From positions 1 through 13,246 of the forward strand of contig JACZVE010000035.1 of NCBI GenBank assembly GCA_022572825.1: DNA of 13,246 nt. The letters run 5' to 3'. Positions 1 through 7,102 of the stretch are shown piece by piece. The translations under genes and the position numbers were made by a program. The notes beneath the pieces are model-generated. The model worked only from the letters and a program-made list of their open reading frames with translations. It had not been told where the DNA came from and ran no database searches. Positions within the stretch are counted from its first letter, which is position 1, and the number at the start of each line of letters is the position of its first letter. This DNA is from SAR324 cluster bacterium (GTDB lineage: Bacteria > SAR324 > JACQKK01).

Positions 1-1082
1 TTGCGCCCGAAGTAACGGGGCCAGATGTAGACGAAGTTGGTCATCATGGCGCCGGAGGCCACACCCAGCACAACGCCATACGCGATGGCGGTAGGCGTGT
101 CCGTCGCGATGCGCATGACCCACATTGCCACCGCGTTGGCCACGATTCCGGCGGAAACGACGTAGCGGGTCTGCCACCGGTCCAGGAGGTAGCCGAACAA
201 GAGCATGGACAACACCATCGCCATCGCGGTGATGGTGAAGATGTTGGCCGCCATCTGGGTGCTCAGTCCCTGGCGCTCGAAGTAGGAAATCTGGTGAATC
301 ACCATCCCCGTGATCAGCGCCGAGGGAATGGCCAGCGCGATGCCCAGCACCCAGAAGGTGACGCTGCGCAGCGCCTCGCCCTGCGTCCAGCTATCGGCCC
401 ATGCCACTTCCCCGCGGGCCGCCGCGTCCCCGGCGACCTCGCTCGCGGATGCGCCGTCCGGGAGCAGCGCCATGTCCTCCGGGCGGTTGATCACCAGTGC
501 CAAGGCGGCGGGGATTATCAGCACCCACACCACCAGGCCCAGCCAGATCCAGCTCGCCCGCCAGCCGATCGTGTCGATCATCAGTTGCACCACGGGGGGA
601 TAGACGGCCGAGCCCAGCGCAAATCCCAGTGAGGTAATGCCCAGGGCCCAGCCGCGGCGCCGCGAGAACCATTGCGAGACCAGATTGGTGCTGGCCAGGG
701 TCATTGATCCCTGCCCCAGAAATCGCACGGCGGTGAAGGCGATATACAGCAGCACCATGTTGGACACGAGGGGGAAGAGCATGCAGAAAATGCCCAGCAG
801 CAACGCCAGCGTGCAAAGCATCCGCCGGGGACCGAAGCGGTCCACCAGCCGCCCCACATAGGAAAGGCCCAGCGCCGCGGTGCCGGTGCCTACTGCGTAT
901 GCGAGAGAGATAGCGGTGCGGGACACCCCCAACTCTTCGATCAGCGGGTTGAAGAAAATGCTGAAGGTGAAGGACTGGCCTGGCCCGGTGGCGAACATGC
1001 CGGCAAAGCCCATCCCGAGCATCACCCAGCCGTAGAAAATACGATCGTTGATCCGGTGGGCCAGGGCGGTACGGGTCTGCAT
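1..1082 (-). CDS. MFS permease, N-terminal part (runs off left edge)
   Basis: This is a major facilitator superfamily transporter of the inner membrane, with 360 complete codons visible and the C-terminus beyond the window. Translation of the minus strand gives an N-terminus MQTRTALAHRINDRIFYGW followed by hydrophobic, glycine-rich helices. The loop between helices 2 and 3, about residues 75-90, carries the MFS signature GRLVDRFGPRR. A polar central loop near the middle separates the two six-helix halves, and the last visible residues read YIWPRYFGR. These features resemble the oxalate/formate antiporter and monocarboxylate-transporter-like branch, so an organic anion is a plausible substrate, but the substrate cannot be read from sequence. 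The ATG at 1082 is chosen because an in-frame TGA lies about 24 nt upstream and an AAGGTG sequence sits a few bases before it. The gene stands alone here. Family call is sure; subfamily is a guess. Confidence 0.85.
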   Translation of the reverse strand, partial: MQTRTALAHRINDRIFYGWVMLGMGFAGMFATGPGQSFTFSIFFNPLIEELGVSRTAISLAYAVGTGTAALGLSYVGRLVDRFGPRRMLCTLALLLGIFCMLFPLVSNMVLLYIAFTAVRFLGQGSMTLASTNLVSQWFSRRRGWALGITSLGFALGSAVYPPVVQLMIDTIGWRASWIWLGLVVWVLIIPAALALVINRPEDMALLPDGASASEVAGDAAARGEVAWADSWTQGEALRSVTFWVLGIALAIPSALITGMVIHQISYFERQGLSTQMAANIFTITAMAMVLSMLLFGYLLDRWQTRYVVSAGIVANAVAMWVMRIATDTPTAIAYGVVLGVASGAMMTNFVYIWPRYFGR

Positions 1083-1428
1083 CGGCACCTTGCGAATGCG
1101 GCATCACGGGGGACGTCGCGGCGGATTCCCCGGCGCGGGCGGCTTGTTGGATCGCGGTCACCGCCTGCCGCGCTGACGGGTACTTCGCGTCAGACATCCG
1201 CGCAACACTGCCCGGGAACTTCTCGTAGTTAAATCACCTGGTTACAGCACCAGGCTGCGTTCCGAAGGTCCGACGCCAAGTATTGTCACCAGTGAGGGGT
1301 CCACTGTGAGCGAGCGGGGGCTGGCGCCGCGCTCCGGCGGCACAGGGGACTGGCTGCCAATCTACGAGGTGCCCGAAGCCCGTCGGGCGTGTTATGAATG
1401 ACAGGCGCACGATGACGTTCGCAGAAAG
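1083..1428. other. Intergenic region between MFS gene and tRNA-Gln
   Basis: This 346-nt spacer holds no convincing gene. It contains a 5-bp hairpin (CCTGG/CCAGG, 1237-1254, 8-nt loop) and the 6-bp hairpin at 1371-1388 listed separately. On the minus strand a reading frame opens at the ATG at 1197, but it runs into the MFS gene in a different frame and lacks a ribosome binding site. The promoter of the MFS gene should lie here; I could not pick a convincing -35/-10 pair. Confidence 0.5.
1371..1388 (-). terminator. Hairpin downstream of tRNA-Gln, possible terminator
   Basis: GCCCGA and TCGGGC can form a 6-bp GC-rich stem with a 6-nt loop, about 40 nt beyond the 3' end of the tRNA on the minus strand. 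No T-run follows, so it is not a canonical intrinsic terminator; it could instead mark a Rho-dependent or processing site. Confidence 0.3.
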
Positions 1429-1500
1429 CTGGGGCGCCAGGATTCGAACCTGGGAATGTCGGGATCAAAACCCGATGCCTTACCACTTGGCGACGCCCCA
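1429..1500 (-). tRNA. tRNA-Gln(UUG)
   Basis: The minus strand folds into a complete 72-nt cloverleaf. The acceptor stem is TGGGGCG paired with CGCCCCA, with G as discriminator base. The D arm carries AAGTGGTAAGG. The anticodon stem TCGGG/CCCGA encloses the loop TTTTGAT, giving anticodon TTG for glutamine. The T arm has the invariant GGTTCGAATCC. Length and sequence closely follow bacterial tRNA-Gln(UUG). The 3' CCA is not encoded: GCTTT follows the acceptor stem, so CCA must be added by nucleotidyltransferase. The gene is divergent from murE, and its promoter lies between the two. Confidence 0.96.
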
Positions 1501-1524
1501 AAATCCGCCGTATTCCGTGGCCTC

Positions 1525-1553
1525 AATCTAAAAAGCGGGCTGAATGTTGTCAA
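1525..1553 (-). promoter_or_regulatory. Sigma70-type promoter of tRNA-Gln
   Basis: Read on the minus strand, a perfect TTGACA -35 box (1553-1548) is followed after exactly 17 nt by TAGATT (1530-1525), a 4-of-6 match to the -10 consensus. Transcription would start near 1518, about 18 nt before the mature tRNA 5' end, which is normal for a tRNA leader trimmed by RNase P. The -35 box ends only 13 nt from the murE start codon, so the two divergent genes share a very small control region. Confidence 0.75.
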
Positions 1554-1566
1554 TAGCGGCCAACCC

Positions 1567-3072
1567 ATGAGGCTGGAAGACCTGGCCCGCCTGCCCTGTG
1601 TGTTGCGCGCCACCGTGCAGCGTCCAGGGTTCGAACTGCGGGCCGTCCATTGCGATTCGCGCCAGGTCGACGGGCGCACCGGATTCCTCGCCTTGCGGGG
1701 CCTGCGGACCGACGGCCACCGCTTCCTGGACGCCGCCCGGGCAGCCGGTGCTCCAGTGCTGCTGGTCTCCGACCTCGCGCACTACCGGCGGCTCACGGCC
1801 CAGCCATTGGAGACGTTGGCGGGTGTGATTCTGGTGAGGCCGGGTCGCACCGTGCTGGCGGAGCTGGCGGCGGCTGTTTATGGGTGGCCGGCCCGCCATT
1901 TGAGCCTGTTGGGCGTGACGGGGACGAATGGCAAGACGACCGTAACGCACCTGGCGGCACAGATGCTGGCTGGCCTGGGCAAACGATGTGCGATCCTGGG
2001 AACACTGGGGATGAACATCTGGGGAGAGGCGGAGCCCGGCGCCCGCACGACACCCGAGGCCCCCGAAATCCAGGCATTCCTGCGCCGTTGTGTGGCGGCG
2101 CGCGTCCAGACGGCCGCAATGGAGGTTTCTTCCATTGGCATCGCGCTGGAGCGAAGCCGCGGGCTGCCGTTTTCCGCTGCCGCCTTTACCAACCTGACTC
2201 GGGACCATCTGGACTTTCACGGGGACTGGGATGCCTACCGGGAGGCCAAGTTCCGCCTGTTTCTCGAGTACGATACGCAAGCGGCCGTGGTCAATCTGGA
2301 CGATGCGGCGGGGCGGATGTTGGCGGAGCGCCTGCGGGCAGCGGGGAGAGGCGCGCGGCTGCTCACTTATTCCCTGGACGGACGCGCCGATCTCTTCATC
2401 GACGGTCAGCAAGCCGATGGGGAGGAAATGCGCGGCGTCCTTCGCTACCGCGGGATGAAAGCCGCCTTTCGCTACCGATTGCTGGGGCGCTTCAATCTGT
2501 ATAACCTGCTGGCGGCCGTCGGCCTGCTGCTGGCGGCCGGATATCCGCTTCCCGACCTGGCTGGCGCAGCCGAGGGTTGTCAGGGTGCGCGGGGCCGCTT
2601 CGAACGGGTTGCGCTGGACGCGCCGTTTACGGTGGTGGTGGATTATGCCCACTCCCCCGACGCGTTGGAAAACCTGTTGCGAGCCGCGCGGCCTCTGGCA
2701 GGCGGGTGTCTGCAGGTGCTGTTCGGCTGCGGCGGCGATCGTGACCGGGCAAAGCGGCCCATGATGGGAGGCATCGCCGAACGGTTGGCCGACCGCATCG
2801 TGCTCAGCAATGACAATCCGCGCGGCGAGGATCCGCAGGCGATCCTGGCGGAAATCGCCGCGGGCATGAACGGCAGCAAGCCGATGCTGCAGATCGCGGA
2901 CCGGCGCGAGGCCATCTGGCAACTGCTGGACCAGGCCGTGGCAGGCGACGTTATTCTCATCGCCGGCAAGGGGGATGAAACCTACCAGGAAATTGCCGGC
3001 AAGAACTACCCTTTTGACGACAGGCAGGTGGTGCGCGACTGGGCGGCCTCCCGCGGGCGGCAAACCGGCTAA
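1567..3072 (+). CDS. murE: UDP-MurNAc-L-Ala-D-Glu:meso-diaminopimelate ligase MurE
   Basis: This cytoplasmic Mur ligase adds meso-diaminopimelate to UDP-MurNAc-L-Ala-D-Glu in peptidoglycan synthesis, using ATP. The product has 501 aa (E. coli MurE 495). The N-terminal UDP-binding domain contains CDSRQV at 29-34. The ATP site is GTNGKTT at 119-125. HGDWDAYREAKF at 218-229 contains Lys228, the expected carbamylated lysine. VDYAHSPDALE at 358-368 and DNPRGEDP at 416-423 follow; the DNPR motif is the known marker of diaminopimelate rather than lysine specificity. The usual His in EVSSH is Ile190 here (EVSSIG). The frame is open further upstream, but that part overlaps the tRNA gene, and ATG 1567 gives MRLEDLARL at the usual family length. 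The ribosome binding site is weak. No other cell-wall genes adjoin it, so it lies outside a dcw cluster. Confidence 0.95.
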   Translation: MRLEDLARLPCVLRATVQRPGFELRAVHCDSRQVDGRTGFLALRGLRTDGHRFLDAARAAGAPVLLVSDLAHYRRLTAQPLETLAGVILVRPGRTVLAELAAAVYGWPARHLSLLGVTGTNGKTTVTHLAAQMLAGLGKRCAILGTLGMNIWGEAEPGARTTPEAPEIQAFLRRCVAARVQTAAMEVSSIGIALERSRGLPFSAAAFTNLTRDHLDFHGDWDAYREAKFRLFLEYDTQAAVVNLDDAAGRMLAERLRAAGRGARLLTYSLDGRADLFIDGQQADGEEMRGVLRYRGMKAAFRYRLLGRFNLYNLLAAVGLLLAAGYPLPDLAGAAEGCQGARGRFERVALDAPFTVVVDYAHSPDALENLLRAARPLAGGCLQVLFGCGGDRDRAKRPMMGGIAERLADRIVLSNDNPRGEDPQAILAEIAAGMNGSKPMLQIADRREAIWQLLDQAVAGDVILIAGKGDETYQEIAGKNYPFDDRQVVRDWAASRGRQTG

Positions 3073-3080
3073 AGAACGCG

Positions 3081-3105
3081 CCCCTCCCTGCCGAACGGGG
3101 AGGGG
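3081..3105. terminator. Bidirectional hairpin between murE and flgE
   Basis: CCCCTCCC (3081-3088) and GGGAGGGG (3098-3105) form a perfect 8-bp stem with a 9-nt loop in the 89-nt gap between the convergent murE and flgE. On the minus strand the stem is followed by GCGTTCTTTA, a weak T-rich tail; on the plus strand no T-run follows. It most likely ends flgE transcripts and may also protect or end murE mRNA. Confidence 0.5.
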
Positions 3106-3161
3106 AGAAGGGTGTGCATTGACGCAACCGGCAATCAGCTCACCCTGAATGCGATTGACAA

Positions 3162-4628
3162 TTATCGCTTCATCGCGACGAGGTCGGCGAGCATCTCGTC
3201 ACTGGCCGTGATGCCCTTGGCGTTGGCCTGGAAGGCCCGTTGCGTTTCGATCATCCGCACGAACTCGGTGGCCAGGTCGACGTTGGATTTCTCCAGGTTC
3301 CGCGCGCGCACGCCCCCGAAGATGCCATCTTTGGCGTGACCGCCGATGGGCTTGCCGGAGGTGAGTGCCTCGCGAAACTCGTTGTCGCCCAGCCGCAGCA
3401 GCCCGTTGTCGTTCACGAAGCGGGTGAGGAACACGCGGAACAGCGGGCGGACGGAGCCGTTGTCGAAGTTGCCGGTAATGACCCCTTCGGCGCTGATGTC
3501 GATGGATTCCAGCGAGCCGGACTTGTTCCCGTCTCCTTCCAGGTTGAGCACCTTGGACTCCGATGCGAACTGCGTCACGCCTTCCAGGCCCGTGCGCCTG
3601 TCCGCGGGATCCAGCGGGTTGGAACCCTGACCGAAGCTGATCCCGATGACCTGCGGGTTCAGGGTGAACGGGAGGGTCACCTGCGGGACAGTGGTGTTGA
3701 TCGCCAGCGGCTGCTCGATCAGCACCGGCGGGCCGGGCGGAATGATTTGGCCCTCCGGGCCCACCTGAGCGGGGCCGGCGGGCACGAAGGTGCCGTTGGT
3801 CGCTTCCAGCAAGCGCCCGTTCTCCGCGAACTTCAGGAAGCCACCCCCCACCGCGATCAGATTTTCCGGAGGCGCCCCCACCTCTTCCCCGGGGACGACG
3901 ACGTACCATTGCCACTGATTGCGGGTGCCCGTTCCGGGAATGGGTGCGCCCGTCGCGGCATCGATCTGTGGCGGAACTTCGCGCAGCTTGCGGAACACGA
4001 TGTTCAGCACGTGCTCTCCACCGCGCTCGTCGATGACCGTGATGGCGGTCTGGAAGTTGAACATTTCCGCCTGGACGTTGGTGGGGTCGAAGGGCAATTC
4101 GGGCGTTTCCACCTCGGCATCCAGATTGGCCTGCACGCGGATGCCCGTGTCGTTCGTGCCGTCGCCGGTGGCTTGGGGCGGATCGTTGACGCCGATCACC
4201 TTGGCGGCGCGGGGGAAGCCGAACGGCTCTCCGGTCACCGGATTGATCTCGCGCGTCATTAAGAACTTGCCGTTGGGGGAGACCAGAAAGCCATCGGCGT
4301 TGAAGGTGAAGTTCCCGGCGCGGGTGTAGGTCGTCTGGCCGAACTGATCGCGCAGGGTGAAGAAACCGGGGCCCTCCAGCGCCAGATCGGTGATCTGGTT
4401 GGTGCTCTCCAGCGAGCCCTGGGAGAAATCTCCTTGGGCGCTGACGATGTTGACTCCCTTGCCGATCTTTTGCCGTGTGCCGCGTACCGCCGTAGCCAGC
4501 ATATCCTGAAAGTTTGCGCGGGTGCTCTTGTACCCGGGGGTGTTGATGTTGGCGATGTTGCTGCCCACCACGCTCATTGCCTCCCCGAACGCATTTAACC
4601 CGCTGGCACCTGTATTTAATGCGAACAT
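3162..4628 (-). CDS. flgE: Flagellar hook protein FlgE
   Basis: FlgE polymerises into the flagellar hook, the flexible joint outside the outer membrane, and is exported by the flagellar type III apparatus. The 488-aa product starts with the rod/hook N-terminal helix (residues 1-40), with the signature NIANINTPGYK at 24-34. A FlgE/F/G core follows (LALEGPGFF at 82-90, YTRAGNF at 101-107), then variable outer domains, and GSLESIDISAEGVITG near 391-406. The C-terminal coiled-coil segment (NVDLATEFVRMIETQRAF, 449-466) is the usual partner of the N-terminus. It is longer than Salmonella FlgE (403 aa), partly through a proline/glycine-rich insert at 283-301. The ATG at 4628 has AGAGGA 6 nt upstream. 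It is the last gene of the block and is set 230 nt away from flgD. Confidence 0.93.
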   Translation of the reverse strand: MFALNTGASGLNAFGEAMSVVGSNIANINTPGYKSTRANFQDMLATAVRGTRQKIGKGVNIVSAQGDFSQGSLESTNQITDLALEGPGFFTLRDQFGQTTYTRAGNFTFNADGFLVSPNGKFLMTREINPVTGEPFGFPRAAKVIGVNDPPQATGDGTNDTGIRVQANLDAEVETPELPFDPTNVQAEMFNFQTAITVIDERGGEHVLNIVFRKLREVPPQIDAATGAPIPGTGTRNQWQWYVVVPGEEVGAPPENLIAVGGGFLKFAENGRLLEATNGTFVPAGPAQVGPEGQIIPPGPPVLIEQPLAINTTVPQVTLPFTLNPQVIGISFGQGSNPLDPADRRTGLEGVTQFASESKVLNLEGDGNKSGSLESIDISAEGVITGNFDNGSVRPLFRVFLTRFVNDNGLLRLGDNEFREALTSGKPIGGHAKDGIFGGVRARNLEKSNVDLATEFVRMIETQRAFQANAKGITASDEMLADLVAMKR

Positions 4629-4858
4629 TTATGATCCTCTTTCAATCCCTGCATGTGATTTGTGTGCGGCGCGTTCCCGACGGTGCGGGTGCGACACCCT
4701 TGCATTACTGCATTACCTAACCGAAACCGTGATTACCCACGCCACCACGTATCCCCGTGAGCAGGCCCCTGCACGCGTCCAGACGCGGTATTCCATACTT
4801 TCGCGTGCGTCTTGATCGGCCGGGCTTCCATTCCCGGCATTGCCGAACCCGGCGCGCC
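4629..4858 (-). promoter_or_regulatory. Structured 230-nt leader ahead of flgE
   Basis: This gap interrupts an otherwise tight operon. Reading toward flgE it holds a GCCGGG/CCCGGC hairpin (4819-4838), overlapping alternative GC-rich stems just after the flgD stop, a tandem 8-bp repeat (4701-4716), a GGGTG/CACCC hairpin with a 3-nt loop (4687-4699), and the AGAGGA ribosome binding site at 4635-4640. No T-run follows the first hairpin, and I could not find a clear sigma28, sigma54 or sigma70 promoter. It may hold an internal promoter, an attenuator or an mRNA processing site that uncouples the abundant FlgE from upstream genes. The function is inferred from position only. Confidence 0.4.
4701..4716. 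repeat. Tandem 8-bp repeat TGCATTAC x2
   Basis: Two perfect adjacent copies of TGCATTAC occur inside the flgE leader. The sequence is AT-richer than its surroundings and could be a regulator half-site pair or chance. Confidence 0.6.
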
Positions 4859-5629
4859 CTATCGCGCGCCCCGCATCGCCGGCGGCCTCGCCCGCAGCTC
4901 CTGCCGCAGGTTGGAGGGTAGCCGATCGCCAAACAGCCGTTGAGAGCGGTTGGACATTTCGATTATGTCGCGGACATCGATGTCCTCGCCGTTGACCCGT
5001 AATTTGGGCCGGCCGCCCTCAAACCGCACGCCGGCCACCTTGCCGCGAACGAATAGGTCCACCGGTACGGGCTCCTCGTCGGCCGCCTTGGCGCTGACGG
5101 CGTAGCGGTAAAATCCATCGGTCACGCGCTCGCCGTCGTTATCGGTTCCGTCCCAGGCTACCGAATGAGAACCCGGGCCGTGCGGACCCATCTCCAACTC
5201 GCGTACCGTCACCCCGCTGGGGTCGACGATGCTGATGTGCACCGATTCGGCCTCGCGAGGCAGGCGGAACTGCAGGCCGGGGGCCTGTCCGCTGCTGACC
5301 GGAATGCCGCCGCCGCGAACTGTCACGTCCTTATCCAGATAGGCGAAGGCGTTGGCGCGCGCGATGTCGTTCTGGGTCTTGTCAAGCCGACCGAGCGTCT
5401 CGTTGATGTTAATCAACTGCTCCAACGACCCCATGCCGGTCAACTGATCCATCATGCCCTGGGAATCTATCGGATCGAGAGGATTCTGGTGGGTCACCTG
5501 GGCCATCAGCAATTTGAGAAAATCGTCCTTGCCCAAAGTGTTCCCAGGGCCGGTTTGCTTCGCAAAAGCCTTTTGCAGTGAGTTGTCCGCCGCCTGCAGG
5601 GCGGCGGCCGTATTGGCATGGGTCGTCAC
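4859..5629 (-). CDS. flgD: Flagellar hook cap / assembly protein FlgD
   Basis: FlgD forms the temporary cap at the tip of the growing hook under which FlgE subunits fold. The 256-aa product has the conserved FlgD N-terminal region at about 31-75 (LGKDDFLKLLMAQVTHQNPL, then QLTGMGSLEQL). After it come a Tudor-like and an Ig-like domain, the latter with the FlgD/FlnA hallmark WDGTDNDGERVTDGFY at 159-174. The C-terminal 40 residues are basic and poorly conserved. The start is GTG at 5629, preceded by the purine-rich AAGGAAGGG; no better ATG exists before the conserved region. It follows fliK after 25 nt, as in many flagellar operons. Length is within the family range. Confidence 0.92.
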   Translation of the reverse strand: MTTHANTAAALQAADNSLQKAFAKQTGPGNTLGKDDFLKLLMAQVTHQNPLDPIDSQGMMDQLTGMGSLEQLININETLGRLDKTQNDIARANAFAYLDKDVTVRGGGIPVSSGQAPGLQFRLPREAESVHISIVDPSGVTVRELEMGPHGPGSHSVAWDGTDNDGERVTDGFYRYAVSAKAADEEPVPVDLFVRGKVAGVRFEGGRPKLRVNGEDIDVRDIIEMSNRSQRLFGDRLPSNLRQELRARPPAMRGAR

Positions 5630-5654
5630 GGATGATCCCTTCCTTAGCTCGTGA

Positions 5655-7049
5655 TTAAACGTATATGCTCAGGCCTGTGTGACCAGGCACGCGGCGGGGC
5701 AGACCCGGCTCCGTCGCCGCTTGCAGCGAGTCCGCTGCGCGATCGCCCTTTTCCGTAATGCGGGAGGGCTGGCTCTGGAGTTCGGGTTGCTCGCGACCTT
5801 TGCGCACGTCCACGTTGAACATGAAATCGTTGGCCTGGCTCTCCTCGGCCAGGCGACTGCGCAGATCGTCCAGGTTGGACTCAAGCAATTGCTTGGCCGC
5901 CAGGTTGTCGACGGTGAGGTCGACTCTGATCACGCCGTCTTTCTGAACGACTCTCATGTGCAAATCACCCAGATGCTCCGGATGCAGCTTGAGGGTCACC
6001 TGGTTGCGCTCGTTGGTGAGCATCCAGCGCAGCTCCTGAGCCACGCGCTCGATCACCCGCTGCTCGACGGCATCGTCCGTAGGCGTCTGGAAGATCTGCG
6101 TGAGGTCCACCGGGCCCGTGGACGCCGCTGGCGCGGTGTCCCCCTGCTCGCCGCCAGGCGTTGCTTTCCCGACGGCGGCGCGGGCGCTGTTCAGCAGCGC
6201 TGCACTGAGCTGAAGCTGCGCTCGGAGTGAATCCGCTGCTGGCGCGGCGGTCGATTGCAGGGGGGCCGCATCCTCCTCCACCGCGGCGATGCGCTGCAGA
6301 ATCTCGTTGCGGGACTGGGCAGATTCCAGCTTGACTTTATCGTCAACGGAAAGGCCGGGTGCTTTGACCCTGCCGCTGGCTTCATCGCTGAGCTTCAGCA
6401 AATCGGCCTCCCGCGCCACGGTGCCGGAGCGGTCCACTGCCAGCGGATCCGGCTCGCTCTCTTGCATCACGGCGGCCTTGGCACCCTGCCTGCTCGCCTG
6501 AAGCAGCTCCGCCTGCGGGCTGCCCGGCAGGGTAACCCCGGCCGCTTGGGCGAACCGCTGCTCGGCAGGGCCGTGCCGGCCCAACCGGTGCGCGGCGCTG
6601 CCGATCTGCGCTGCAATGGGCGCCCGTGCCTCGGGAACGGCCGGCGTTTCCTCCGGCTCCACCGCGGACAAGGCAACGGCGGCCAGCGCCGAATCCTCGG
6701 AATCCTCATCCAGGGAAACCTGGGCTTCGCCGGCGAATTTCAGATGAGAAATGGGGACCTGCTCGGCCGCCTCGTCCAGTTGCGTGGGCGCGCCTTTGGC
6801 GATTTTTTCCGCATCGGTCTCGGGCGCATCCTCCGTTACGCGGCCGTATTGGTTTCGCGCGCGGGGGTCGCCGGAGGGTTGGGCGGCGTCGATATCTTTG
6901 GATTGGGATGCCCCCGGCCGGCCGGGGGCCTGGTTGACGGCGGCCTTATTGAGGACACGGGAAAACGCGGGATTGTTGCCGCGGTCGTATACGGATGGCG
7001 TCGGCACGTCTTCCTTGAAACCCATGCCTGGATCGATTGCCGGAATCAC
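5655..7049 (-). CDS. fliK: Flagellar hook-length control protein FliK
   Basis: FliK is a secreted molecular ruler that measures the hook and switches the export gate (FlhB) from hook to filament substrates. The 464-aa product has a long, low-complexity, Ala/Glu/Pro-rich N-terminal two thirds, as expected for the ruler part. A conserved C-terminal Flg_hook domain lies at about 324-415, with NQVTLKLHPEHLGDLHMRV at 348-366 and AKQLLESNLDDLRSRL at about 385-400, the region that contacts FlhB. The start is GTG at 7049 with AAAAGGA about 5 nt upstream; an ATG at codon 9 has no comparable site. It lies 53 nt after the MotE-like gene. FliK N-termini diverge quickly, so the call rests on the C-terminal domain and the position before flgD. 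Confidence 0.9.
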   Translation of the reverse strand: MIPAIDPGMGFKEDVPTPSVYDRGNNPAFSRVLNKAAVNQAPGRPGASQSKDIDAAQPSGDPRARNQYGRVTEDAPETDAEKIAKGAPTQLDEAAEQVPISHLKFAGEAQVSLDEDSEDSALAAVALSAVEPEETPAVPEARAPIAAQIGSAAHRLGRHGPAEQRFAQAAGVTLPGSPQAELLQASRQGAKAAVMQESEPDPLAVDRSGTVAREADLLKLSDEASGRVKAPGLSVDDKVKLESAQSRNEILQRIAAVEEDAAPLQSTAAPAADSLRAQLQLSAALLNSARAAVGKATPGGEQGDTAPAASTGPVDLTQIFQTPTDDAVEQRVIERVAQELRWMLTNERNQVTLKLHPEHLGDLHMRVVQKDGVIRVDLTVDNLAAKQLLESNLDDLRSRLAEESQANDFMFNVDVRKGREQPELQSQPSRITEKGDRAADSLQAATEPGLPRRVPGHTGLSIYV

Positions 7050-7102
7050 GAAATCCTTTTCGCACGAATCAAAAGGACCGCGAAACCTCCCAACGGGTCA
7101 CC

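Noticed and set aside
391..1197. 268-codon minus-strand ORF
   Set aside because: It lies across the MFS gene in a different frame and its product lacks membrane helices, while the true frame gives a clear MFS protein.
1456..1566. N-terminal extension of murE to 1456
   Set aside because: It overlaps the tRNA-Gln gene on the other strand and adds 37 residues absent from the family; ATG 1567 gives the usual length.
1528..3063. Long minus-strand ORF (511 codons) opposite murE
   Set aside because: It mirrors murE almost exactly; its product has no recognisable domain and a composition typical of antisense frames in GC-rich DNA.
3240..4262. 340-codon plus-strand ORF
   Set aside because: It is antisense to flgE and has no recognisable domain or start signal.
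4629..4858. Sigma54 promoter ahead of flgE
   Set aside because: GG and GC dinucleotides near TTAGGTAATGC are spaced 9 or 12 nt apart rather than the required 10, so no valid -24/-12 pair was found.
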